The position numbers were made by a program, and so were the translations under genes. The notes beneath the pieces are model-generated. The model made no database searches. It was not told where the DNA came from and was given only the letters and a program-made list of their open reading frames with translations. From an uncultured Eubacteriales bacterium (GTDB lineage: Bacteria > Bacillota > Clostridia > Oscillospirales > Oscillospiraceae), in assembly GCA_900551355.1 (NCBI GenBank), contig URVR01000028.1:1-12792 (forward strand): a DNA stretch of 12,792 bases. The letters are read 5' to 3'. Below, in pieces: positions 1 to 6,469 of this stretch. Numbering within the stretch: position 1 is the first letter of the stretch; each line of letters starts with the position of its first letter.

Positions 1-48
1 TCTACACTTATGCGATCGTCGGCAGCGTCAGATGTGTATAAGAGACAG
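1..48 (+). other. Illumina Nextera adapter with i5 index (non-genomic)
   Basis: Bases 16-48 are the Nextera read-1 adapter, ending in the 19-base transposon mosaic end (30-48, AGATGTGTATAAGAGACAG). Bases 1-7 (TCTACAC) match the end of the P5 primer. Bases 8-15 (TTATGCGA) sit exactly where the i5 index belongs and match, from memory, Nextera XT index S522. This is library sequence left by untrimmed read-through. It should be masked, and any open frame reaching into it is artefactual. Confidence 0.98.
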
Positions 49-308
49 TCCTCGTAGAGGATGGTCAGGGGGTAGTCCACCGGCAGGATGTGGGGATGCT
101 CACCGGGCAGGTCGGACACGTCCGCCCGGAGGACATCCCCGGTGCGGAGGACGCGGTTTACCGGGGCGGGCACGCCGTTGACGGTGATGGCGTCCCGGAA
201 TTTCAGGCGGCTGAGGAGGCTGCCGGAGATGTGCCACAGACCCCGCAGCAGCTCCTTGACGGTGCAGCCATCCTGGGTGGCGGAGACGGTATGGGATAAA
301 ATACGCAC
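49..308 (-). CDS. RluA/RluD-family pseudouridine synthase, N-terminal fragment
   Basis: This is the first 86 codons of a gene cut by the contig end. Translation from the GTG at 308 gives a protein beginning MRILSHTV. Residues about 26-68 look like an S4 RNA-binding domain, with S-x-LLSRLKF, then an ITVNG turn, then a V-L-R-T-GD segment. The last residues read PLTILYED, which in this family comes just before the catalytic domain (normally followed by a VVNKPAG-like stretch). The family isomerises uridine to pseudouridine in 23S rRNA or tRNA; the target cannot be told from this part, and the catalytic Asp lies outside the window. The start is fixed by a perfect Shine-Dalgarno, AAAGGAGGT (324 to 316), seven bases upstream of the GTG. 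It is transcribed divergently from the DUF362 gene, from the palindromic promoter at 336-370. Other frames here, including one over 100-348 on this strand, are shadows. Confidence 0.85.
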
Positions 309-335
309 GGGCGGTACCTCCTTTCCGGTGAAAAA

Positions 336-370
336 CAGTATAGCACATTCCGGCGGGATGTGCTATACTG
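336..370. promoter_or_regulatory. Palindromic divergent promoter with two extended -10 boxes
   Basis: A perfect 13-base inverted repeat (336-348 and 358-370) flanks a 9-base centre. Each arm reads TGCTATACTG on its own outward strand, which is an extended -10 (TG-N-TATACT). The plus-strand -10 is at 364-369, predicting a start near 376 and a leader of about 28 bases to the DUF362 ATG at 404. The minus-strand -10 is at 342 to 337, predicting a start near 330 and a leader of about 22 bases to the GTG at 308. Both leaders contain the Shine-Dalgarno. No good -35 is visible on either side, as is common for extended -10 promoters. A dimeric regulator site or RNA hairpin is also possible. Confidence 0.7.
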
Positions 371-403
371 TGGGCACCGAATCTACGAAAGTGAGGACGC
401 GAT

Positions 404-1513
404 ATGGCATCCAGGGTGTACTTTGCCGACCTGCGGGCGGACTATCATGAGAATTTGCAGCAGAAGCTGACCCGGCTGATGAAAACGGCGGGCATGGGCG
501 ATATCGATTTCAACGAGAAATATGTAGCTATCAAGATGCACTTCGGTGAGCCGGGCAATCTGGCATTTCTGCGGCCCAACTGGGCCAAGACGGTGGCGGA
601 TTTCGTGAAGGAGCGGGGCGGCAAGCCCTTTCTGACGGACTGCAACACCCTGTATGTGGGCGGGCGGAAGAACGCGCTGGACCATCTGGACAGCGCCATG
701 CTCAACGGCTTCAATCCCATGACCACCGGCTGTCAGATCCTCATCGCCGACGGTCTGAAGGGCAACGACGAGGTGGAGGTGCCGGTGGCCGGCGGCGAAT
801 ATGTACAGAATGCCAAGATCGGCCGGGCCGTTATGGACGCGGACGTGTTCATCTCCCTGACCCATTTCAAGGGTCACGAGACGGCGGGCTTCGGCGGCTG
901 CCTGAAGAATATCGGCATGGGCTGCGGCAGCCGCGCCGGTAAGATGGAGCAGCACAACGCCGGCAAGCCCCATGTGAAGCAAAAGCTGTGCGTGGGCTGC
1001 GGCCAGTGCCGGAAGATCTGCGCCCACGGCGCGCCGATCATCACCGACGGCAAGGCCGTCATCGACCACGACAGATGCGTGGGCTGCGGCCGCTGCATCG
1101 CCGTCTGCCCCAAGAACGCGGTGCAGGTGGACAATGACGAATCCACCACCAACCTGAACCGGAAGATCGCGGAGTACACCAAGGCCGTGGTGGACGGCCG
1201 TCCCTGCTTCCACATCTCGCTGGTCATCGACGTGTCCCCCAACTGCGACTGCCGTTCGGAGAACGACATGCCCATCGTACCCAACGTGGGTATGTTTGCC
1301 TCCTTTGACCCGGTGGCGCTGGACATGGCCTGCGTGGACGCGGTCAACGCCCAGACACCCCTGTGCGGCTCCGCCGCCGGCGGCGAGGAGGAACATGTCC
1401 ATGCGCACGACCACTTCCAGCGCATCCATCCGGACACCGACTGGCGCAGCTGTCTGGAGCACGGCGAGAAGATCGGCATCGGCACACGGGAGTATGAACT
1501 CATCAAGATCTGA
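404..1513 (+). CDS. DUF362 domain-containing protein with two 4Fe-4S ferredoxin motifs
   Basis: This encodes a 369-residue cytoplasmic iron-sulfur protein. The DUF362 core covers roughly residues 1-180 and 255-369, including a conserved THFKGHETAGFGG stretch near 153-165. Inserted in it is a 2x[4Fe-4S] ferredoxin module. The first cluster uses Cys 196, 199, 202 and 206; the second uses Cys 225, 228, 231 and 235 (CVGCGRC, then CP). The first motif ends C-A-H rather than the usual C-P. A histidine-rich stretch (EEEHVHAHDHF, 328-338) precedes the conserved IHPDTDW. The family's reaction is unknown; an electron-transfer or redox role is inferred from the clusters. The ATG at 404 is supported by TGAGGA (392-397), six bases upstream. 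It converges on the macrodomain gene at a shared terminator. There is no signal peptide or membrane segment. Confidence 0.93.
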   Translation: MASRVYFADLRADYHENLQQKLTRLMKTAGMGDIDFNEKYVAIKMHFGEPGNLAFLRPNWAKTVADFVKERGGKPFLTDCNTLYVGGRKNALDHLDSAMLNGFNPMTTGCQILIADGLKGNDEVEVPVAGGEYVQNAKIGRAVMDADVFISLTHFKGHETAGFGGCLKNIGMGCGSRAGKMEQHNAGKPHVKQKLCVGCGQCRKICAHGAPIITDGKAVIDHDRCVGCGRCIAVCPKNAVQVDNDESTTNLNRKIAEYTKAVVDGRPCFHISLVIDVSPNCDCRSENDMPIVPNVGMFASFDPVALDMACVDAVNAQTPLCGSAAGGEEEHVHAHDHFQRIHPDTDWRSCLEHGEKIGIGTREYELIKI

Positions 1514-1523
1514 AAACGCGGGT

Positions 1524-1562
1524 AAAAAAGAAGTCTCCGGCACAGCCGGAGACTTCTTTTTT
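1524..1562. terminator. Bidirectional intrinsic terminator, DUF362 / macrodomain
   Basis: A perfect inverted repeat of 18 bases per arm (1524-1541 and 1545-1562) surrounds a 3-base ACA loop. The GC core is AAGTCTCCGGC, flanked by six A on the left and six T on the right, so it can terminate transcription from both sides. The last two bases overlap the TAA stop codon of the minus-strand macrodomain gene (1561-1563). Confidence 0.93.
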
Positions 1563-2088
1563 AGTCCTCGTGGGGCTTTACGTCCTGATAGAGCATGTTC
1601 CATACCACCTGATAGGCGTGGAGGGTGTCCGCACCATGGCAGACCATGCGCACCTCCATGTCCGGGTGGTCACGGAGAAAGTCCATGATGGCCTTCAGGG
1701 CCACATGGGCGGCCTGCAGCACCGGGTAGCCGTAGACACCGGTGGAGATGGAGGGGAAGTCCACGCTGCGGCAGCCGTGGGCCGCCGCCAGCGTCAGGGC
1801 ATTGCGGTAGCAGGAGGCCAGCAGCGCCGCCTCACCGCAGCCGCCGCCCCGCCAGATAGGGCCGGGGGTGTGGATGACGTACTTACAGGGCAGGCGGTAG
1901 GCGGCGGTGAGCTTCGCCTGTCCCGTCTCGCAGCCGTGGAGGGTGCGGCACTCCGCCAGCAGCTGCGGCCCGGCGGCACGGTGGATGGCGCCGTCCACGC
2001 CGCTGCCGCCCAGCAGGGAGGTGTTGGCGGCGTTGACGATGGCGTCGGCATGGGACTGGGTGATGTCGCCCTGCACGATGGAAAGCAT
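1561..2088 (-). CDS. Macrodomain O-acetyl-ADP-ribose deacetylase (MacroD/YmdB type)
   Basis: A 175-residue single-domain protein that covers the whole macrodomain fold. The MacroD-type signatures are present in order: GDIT (7-10), NAAN (19-22), the ligand loop GGSGVDGAIH (27-36), HTPGPIW (73-79) and the phosphate loop SISTGVYGYP (113-122). Family members hydrolyse O-acetyl-ADP-ribose and remove mono-ADP-ribose from proteins or nucleic acids in the cytoplasm. The exact substrate here is unknown. I chose the ATG at 2088 because GGGAGG (2102 to 2097) lies eight bases upstream. An in-frame GTG at 2097 overlaps that Shine-Dalgarno and is an unlikely start. The gene diverges from the TIM-barrel gene at 2233 and ends inside the bidirectional terminator. 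A possible weak promoter is TTGTCC (2155 to 2150), an 18-base gap, then TAATAT (2131 to 2126). Confidence 0.92.
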   Translation of the reverse strand: MLSIVQGDITQSHADAIVNAANTSLLGGSGVDGAIHRAAGPQLLAECRTLHGCETGQAKLTAAYRLPCKYVIHTPGPIWRGGGCGEAALLASCYRNALTLAAAHGCRSVDFPSISTGVYGYPVLQAAHVALKAIMDFLRDHPDMEVRMVCHGADTLHAYQVVWNMLYQDVKPHED

Positions 2089-2160
2089 GAAATGCACCTC
2101 CCGGAAAAGTTTGGAAAATCAGGCAATATTAAGGGGCTGTTCAGATTACGGACAAAAATA

Positions 2161-2189
2161 TTTACAGATTTGCCCGTTTATGCTATTAT
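2161..2189 (+). promoter_or_regulatory. Sigma-A type promoter for the TIM-barrel gene
   Basis: TTTACA (2161-2166), 17 bases, then TATTAT (2184-2189). Each box is one base off consensus and the spacing is optimal. Transcription would begin near 2196, giving a leader of about 37 bases to the GTG at 2233. The region 2103-2230 is markedly AT-richer than the genes on either side. Confidence 0.75.
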
Positions 2190-2232
2190 AGTATGGTTAG
2201 AACAGGTATGCAACAGTGGGAAAGGAAAGCCA

Positions 2233-2901
2233 GTGAGAAAATATGTACCGGCCTATGAGGGCAACCTGCGCAAGCACGCGCTGTCGGTGCCCCGCTGCAT
2301 CAGCGAGTGCAGCGGCATCCGGGTGTTCGGACGCCGCATCAAGTCGCTGGTGTTCAGCACGGACGTGGCCATCATCAAGAATATCAACGCCGATGCCATC
2401 ATCGCCGTGTACCCCTTCACGCCCCAGCCGGCCATTACCCAGGCCATCATCGGCGTGTCGGACGTGCCGGTGTTCTGCGGCGTGGGCGGCGGTCTGACCA
2501 ACGGCATCCGGTCGGCCAGCATGGCCGCGTATGTGGAGCACCAGGGCGCCTACGGCGTGGTGTGCAACAGCAAGATCGGGCTGGAGACCATCCAGGACAT
2601 CAAGGACGCCGTGGAGATCCCGGTGGTGTACACGGTCATTTCGGAGAAAACGGACATCCAGCCCTATCTGGACGCGGGGGTGGACATCATCAACGTGTCC
2701 GGCGCGGCCCGGACGCCGGAGATCGTGGCGGCCCTGCGGGAGCAGTACCCGGAGCTGGCCATCATCGCCACCGGCGGCCCCACGGAGGAGAGTATCCTGG
2801 CCACCATCCGGGCCGGGGCCAACGCCATTACATACACGCCGCCCAGCAGCGCGTCCCTGTTCGCCAAGACCATGGCGGCCAACCGCAGCGAGCTGGAATG
2901 A
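2233..2901 (+). CDS. Conserved TIM-barrel-like protein of unknown function
   Basis: A 222-residue protein starting at GTG 2233, with AAGGA (2222-2226) six bases upstream. The same frame stays open far upstream to 1570, but that part is antisense to the macrodomain gene and is not coding. The alternating strand/helix pattern and glycine-rich turns suggest a small (beta/alpha)8 barrel: DVPVFCGVGGG (77-87), AGVDIINVSG (148-157) and IIATGGPTEESI (177-188), followed by IRAGANAITY (192-201). The last two resemble the phosphate-binding end of IMP dehydrogenase-, nitronate monooxygenase- or ThiG-like barrels. I do not recognise a catalytic residue set, so no reaction is assigned. It is cytoplasmic, with no signal or membrane segment. 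It is monocistronic, with its own strong promoter and terminator, between the divergent macrodomain gene and the convergent deaminase gene. Confidence 0.8.
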   Translation: MRKYVPAYEGNLRKHALSVPRCISECSGIRVFGRRIKSLVFSTDVAIIKNINADAIIAVYPFTPQPAITQAIIGVSDVPVFCGVGGGLTNGIRSASMAAYVEHQGAYGVVCNSKIGLETIQDIKDAVEIPVVYTVISEKTDIQPYLDAGVDIINVSGAARTPEIVAALREQYPELAIIATGGPTEESILATIRAGANAITYTPPSSASLFAKTMAANRSELE

Positions 2902-2906
2902 GATAT

Positions 2907-2948
2907 AAAAAGCAGGAGGCCCTCCCGCGGGAGGGTCTCCTGCTTTTT
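2907..2948. terminator. Bidirectional intrinsic terminator, TIM-barrel / deaminase
   Basis: A long hairpin built on the perfect palindrome at 2920-2935 (CCCTCCCGCGGGAGGG). A G-U pair (2919/2936) and a 12-base arm, AAAAAGCAGGAG (2907-2918) with its complement (2937-2948), extend it. Five A on one side and five T on the other let it serve both convergent genes. The deaminase stop codon (2950-2952) lies two bases away. Confidence 0.92.
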
Positions 2949-2949
2949 G

Positions 2950-4305
2950 TTACATGGCCAGGTAGGCACGGCACCTGGCGTCGGCCTCCCGGGCCAGCGC
3001 GTCCTCGTCCACGGTGACGAGGCGGCCGTGCTCCACGGTGACGCGGCCCTGCACCACGGTGTAGTCCACGGGGCCGCGGACGCCTACGGTGCCCAGCACC
3101 GAGCCGGCGTCGCAGCCGCAGCCCACCAGCTCCAGCCGGCGGGCGTCGATGAGGAACAGGTCGGCGCATTTGCCCTCGGTCAGCTGGCCGATGTCGTCCC
3201 GCCCCAGCAGCCGGGCGCTGCCCCGGGTGGCCATCTTCAGCACGTCGTAGCCGGTGGGGGCCTTGCGGCTGGCGGTCAGACGGTGCAGCAGGTAGGTCAC
3301 GCGCAGCTCCTCCAGCAGGCTGGAGCCATCGTTGGAGGCGGAGCCGTCCACCGCCAGACCCACCGGCACGCCCAGCGCCAGCATCTCCGGGATGCGGGCC
3401 ACGCCGCTGGAGAGCTTCATGTTGCTGATGGGGCAGTGGGCCACGCCGGTGCCGGTCTGGGCCAGCAGGCGCAGTTCCTCGTCGTTGAAGTGGATGCCGT
3501 GGGCGAACCAGACGTCGCTGCCGATCCAGCCCAGGCGCTCCATGTAGGCCAGCGGGCGGACGCCCTCCCGGGCCAGCATGAAGTTCTCCTCGTCCTTGGT
3601 CTCGCACAGGTGGGTGTGGAGCCGCACGCCGTACTGGCGGGCCAGAATGGCGCTTTCGCGCAGGAGATCGGCGGACACGGAGAAGGGGGAGCAGGGGGCC
3701 AGTGCCACGCGGTGCATGGCGCCGTAGGAGGCGTCGTGGTACGTCTCGATGGCGTGGACGCTGTCGCGGAGGATCTCGTCCACGGTCTGCACCACACTGT
3801 CCGGCGGCAGGCCGCCGTCCTTCTTGCTGAGATCCATGCTGCCGCGGCTGGCGTACATGCGGATGCCCAGCTCATCGGCGGCGGCAAACTGGGCGCCCAG
3901 CAGGTCGCCGCTGCCGGCGGGGAACACATAGTGGTGGTCGAAGCAGGTGGTGCAGCCGTGCTTCATCAGCTCGCCCATGCCGGTGAGGCTGGACAGACGG
4001 ATGACGTCGGCGTCCAGGTTTTTCCAGATCTCGTACAGGGTGCGCAGCCAGTCGAACAGCTCCATGTTCTGGACCTGGGGCAGGTTGCGGGAAAACACCT
4101 GATAGAGGTGGTGATGGGTGTTGACGAGGCCGGGGTAGCAGAACATGTGGCTGCCGTCGATGACACGGTCGGCGGGCACGTCCAGCCCGGCGCCGATGGT
4201 CTTGATGAAGCCGTCGGCGCAGTAGAGATCGACGTTTTGCAGGATGCGGTCGCCGTCGTCGCAGGTGACCAGCTGGGCGATGTTCCGGATGAGCAGGGTG
4301 GACAT
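2950..4305 (-). CDS. 8-oxoguanine deaminase-type amidohydrolase (SsnA-like)
   Basis: A 451-residue, full-length amidohydrolase of the guanine-deaminase/TrzA class. Metal and catalytic residues are all visible: H64 and H66 in NTHHHL, H232 and E235 in HTHLCE, H269 in FAHGIH and D320 in AVDGSASND. The stretches RGSMDLS, GGLPPDSVVQ and ALAPCSPFSV are, as I remember them, diagnostic of characterised 8-oxoguanine deaminases, which convert 8-oxoguanine to urate and ammonia. SsnA, the aminohydrolase of purine gene clusters, belongs to the same superfamily and is the main alternative. The ATG at 4305 has AAGGAGGA (4320 to 4313) seven bases upstream; the in-frame extension to 4359 runs through the terminator and is rejected. 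It lies downstream of the purine/nucleoside-type importer, consistent with purine supply. A terminator separates it from that operon and I see no clear promoter in the 35-base gap, so expression may depend on read-through. Confidence 0.88.
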   Translation of the reverse strand: MSTLLIRNIAQLVTCDDGDRILQNVDLYCADGFIKTIGAGLDVPADRVIDGSHMFCYPGLVNTHHHLYQVFSRNLPQVQNMELFDWLRTLYEIWKNLDADVIRLSSLTGMGELMKHGCTTCFDHHYVFPAGSGDLLGAQFAAADELGIRMYASRGSMDLSKKDGGLPPDSVVQTVDEILRDSVHAIETYHDASYGAMHRVALAPCSPFSVSADLLRESAILARQYGVRLHTHLCETKDEENFMLAREGVRPLAYMERLGWIGSDVWFAHGIHFNDEELRLLAQTGTGVAHCPISNMKLSSGVARIPEMLALGVPVGLAVDGSASNDGSSLLEELRVTYLLHRLTASRKAPTGYDVLKMATRGSARLLGRDDIGQLTEGKCADLFLIDARRLELVGCGCDAGSVLGTVGVRGPVDYTVVQGRVTVEHGRLVTVDEDALAREADARCRAYLAM

Positions 4306-4340
4306 GGCGGGTTCCTCCTTGACAGATGTAAATGGGTAGG

Positions 4341-4376
4341 AAAAAAGAGCAGGCCGCAAGCGGCCTACTCTTTTTT
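4341..4376. terminator. Intrinsic terminator after the ABC permease operon
   Basis: The stem AGGCCG (4351-4356) / CGGCCT (4361-4366) has a CAAG loop. It continues past one C/A mismatch into GAG/CTC and then six A against six T (4341-4346 and 4371-4376). On the minus strand it follows the permease stop (4385-4387) and precedes the deaminase start (4305). The stem is weaker than the other terminators in the window, so partial read-through into the deaminase is plausible. Confidence 0.85.
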
Positions 4377-4384
4377 GTGTGGGG

Positions 4385-5371
4385 TCAGCGTTCCTCGCGG
4401 AAGTAGGAGAGACCGAGGGACGCAGGGGGCTGATCCTCCCGCTTTTTACGCAGGGACACGATGATCAGCACCACCAGAGTGATGACGTAGGGCAGCATCT
4501 TGTACAGCTCCTTCACGGCCATCACGTCGGAGGGCAGGTAGATGTTCAGGATGTACAGGCCGCCGAACAGGATGGAGGCCCAGATGCTGGTGCTGGGACG
4601 CCAGATGGTGAAGATGACCAGCGCGATGGCCAGCCAGCCGCGGTCGCCGAAGGCGTTGTTGGACCACACGCCGTTGGCGTAGTCCATGACGTAGTACAGA
4701 CCGCCGAGGCCCGCGATCATGGAGCCGATGCAGGTGGCCAGATACTTGTACTTGGTGACGTTGATGCCGGCGGCGTCGGCAGTGGAAGCACTCTCGCCCA
4801 CGGCGCGCAGGTGCAGGCCGGGACGGGTGCGGTTCAGGAAATAGGACGCGCCGATGGCGATGATGATGGACGCGTAGGCCAGGAAGCCGTAGGACAGGAA
4901 CAGCTGGCCGAACCAGCCGGTGCTGTCCGCGCCGGGCAGGGTGGTCTTGAAGAACAGGCTGGTCTTGGACAGGGCGATGGAGGGAACCTCACTGCCGGTG
5001 AGCTTGATGAGGGAGCCGCCGAAGAAGTTGCCCACGCCCACGCCGAAGGTGGTCATGGCCAGACCGGTGACGTTCTGGTTGGCCCGGAGGGTCACGGTGA
5101 GGAAGCAGTACAGCAGACCCATCAGCAGGGAGCCCAGCAGGGAGCAGAGGATGGGGATCAGCACGGCCAGGAAGCCGTTCATCTGGGCTGCGCCCTGCTC
5201 GTAGAAGAACGCGCCGATGACGCCGCTGATGCCGCCCACATACATGATGCCGGGAATACCCAGGTTCAGGTTGCCGGATTTCTCCGTCAGGATCTCGCCG
5301 GTGCTGCCGAACAGCAGGGGGATACCCTGCATGACGGCGCGGGGAAAGAACGATACAAAGTTAAAGCCCAT
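4385..5371 (-). CDS. BMP-family ABC transporter permease, second subunit
   Basis: A 328-residue polytopic inner-membrane protein with about eight to ten hydrophobic segments. It has the NLGI-x-GIM motif near the N terminus (36-43) and the conserved cytoplasmic coupling stretch LHLRAVGES...DAAGINV (186-205), both typical of NupQ/YufQ-like permeases of the branched-chain permease superfamily. With the partner permease it would form the channel of an importer for nucleosides or related purine compounds. The ATG at 5371 lies three bases after the stop of the first permease, and its GGAGG (5384 to 5380) overlaps that gene's end, indicating translational coupling. It is the last gene of the ATPase-permease-permease operon, followed by the terminator at 4341-4376. 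Substrate is inferred from the family and neighbours and is not visible in the sequence. Confidence 0.93.
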   Translation of the reverse strand: MGFNFVSFFPRAVMQGIPLLFGSTGEILTEKSGNLNLGIPGIMYVGGISGVIGAFFYEQGAAQMNGFLAVLIPILCSLLGSLLMGLLYCFLTVTLRANQNVTGLAMTTFGVGVGNFFGGSLIKLTGSEVPSIALSKTSLFFKTTLPGADSTGWFGQLFLSYGFLAYASIIIAIGASYFLNRTRPGLHLRAVGESASTADAAGINVTKYKYLATCIGSMIAGLGGLYYVMDYANGVWSNNAFGDRGWLAIALVIFTIWRPSTSIWASILFGGLYILNIYLPSDVMAVKELYKMLPYVITLVVLIIVSLRKKREDQPPASLGLSYFREER

Positions 5372-5374
5372 TCG

Positions 5375-6469
5375 TCACGCCTCCTTTTTGCTGCTCTTGC
5401 GCAGGCTGACCTTGTAGGTGATGAAGAACTCGGTGCCGATGATGAAGAACAGGATGATACCGGTCAGGATATCGGCGAAGGAGTGGTTCAGGCCGAACAC
5501 GCTGGACACCTCGCTGGCGCCGCGGTCCATGACCACCAGCAGCAGAGAGGCCGCGATCATGATGAAGGGATTAAACTTGGACATCCAGGAGACCATGACG
5601 GCGGTGAAGCCGCGGCCGTCCACGATGGTGGTGGTCAGGGTGTGGTCCACGCCGGCGGTGAGCAGGTAGCCGATAAGGCCGCACATGGCGCCGGAGAGCA
5701 CCATGGTCCGCACGATAACGCGGTCCACCTTGATGCCGGCGTAGCTGGCGGTGCGCTGGCTCTCGCCCACGACGGCGATCTCGTAGCCGTGCTTGCTGTA
5801 CTGCAGGTAGACATACATCAGGCCGGTCATGATGGCGATGACCAGAATGGGGAGCAGGTACTGCTGACCCGCCAGGCGGGGCAGCCAGCCGGCCTCCGTG
5901 GACTGGTTGATGATGCCGATCTTACCGGCGCCCTTGGGCACCTCCCACACGATGATGAAGAAGGCGGTGAGTTGGGTGGCGATGTAGTTCATCATCAGGG
6001 TGAACAGCGTCTCGTTGGTGTTCCAGTGGGCCTTGAAGAAGGCGGGCAGGAAGCCCCAGATGGCGCCGGCCAGAATGGCGGCGGCCAGAGAGATCACGAT
6101 CAGCAGGCCGTTGGGCACGGTCTTGCCCATGGTGATCATGCAGGCGGAGGCGGCCAGACAGCCGATCAGGGTCTGACCCTCGGCGCCGATGTTCCAGAAG
6201 CGCATTTTGAACGCGGGGGTCACCGCCAGGGAGATGCCCAGCAGGATGGCCACGTTCTGCCAGGTGACCCAGCTCTTACGGGTGGTGCCGAAGGCGCCCT
6301 TGAGGATGGTGCCGTAGACGCTGATGGGATTCTCGCCGGTCAGCAGCGTGGTGATGAGGCCGCAGAACACCAGCGCCAGCAGGATGATGCCGCCGCGGAT
6401 GGCCAGTGCCTTGGGCAGAGGCAGCGCGTCGCGCTTGGAAATATGAAAGAGCGATCCTTTTTTACTCAT
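5375..6469 (-). CDS. BMP-family ABC transporter permease, first subunit
   Basis: A 364-residue inner-membrane protein. A short cytoplasmic N terminus is followed by a first membrane segment at about 24-44 and about eight or nine more hydrophobic stretches. Signatures of NupP/YufP-like permeases are present: FWNIGAEGQ (91-99), NETLFTLMMNYIA (152-164), the coupling loop GYEIAVVGES...AGIKV (228-248) and GRGFTAVMV (285-293). It pairs with the adjacent shorter permease to form the translocation pore, energised by the double ABC ATPase encoded just upstream. Its ATG (6469) overlaps the ATPase stop by eight bases, with a GGAGG-rich stretch in the end of the ATPase gene serving as ribosome binding site, so the two are translationally coupled. 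The lysine-rich C terminus (RKSSKKEA) fits a cytoplasmic tail. Confidence 0.93.
   Translation of the reverse strand: MSKKGSLFHISKRDALPLPKALAIRGGIILLALVFCGLITTLLTGENPISVYGTILKGAFGTTRKSWVTWQNVAILLGISLAVTPAFKMRFWNIGAEGQTLIGCLAASACMITMGKTVPNGLLIVISLAAAILAGAIWGFLPAFFKAHWNTNETLFTLMMNYIATQLTAFFIIVWEVPKGAGKIGIINQSTEAGWLPRLAGQQYLLPILVIAIMTGLMYVYLQYSKHGYEIAVVGESQRTASYAGIKVDRVIVRTMVLSGAMCGLIGYLLTAGVDHTLTTTIVDGRGFTAVMVSWMSKFNPFIMIAASLLLVVMDRGASEVSSVFGLNHSFADILTGIILFFIIGTEFFITYKVSLRKSSKKEA

Noticed and set aside
49..57. Nine-base repeat TCCTCGTAG at 49-57 and 12723-12731, suggestive of a Tn5 target duplication joining the two ends
   Set aside because: The second copy is 17 bases away from the adapter junction, and both copies encode a common Tyr-Glu-Asp codon string, so it is coincidence; there is no evidence that the insert is circular.
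1570..2232. Plus-strand in-frame extension upstream of the TIM-barrel gene
   Set aside because: It is antisense to the macrodomain gene, lacks a ribosome binding site at its start, and precedes the promoter at 2161-2189; the GTG at 2233 has a proper Shine-Dalgarno.
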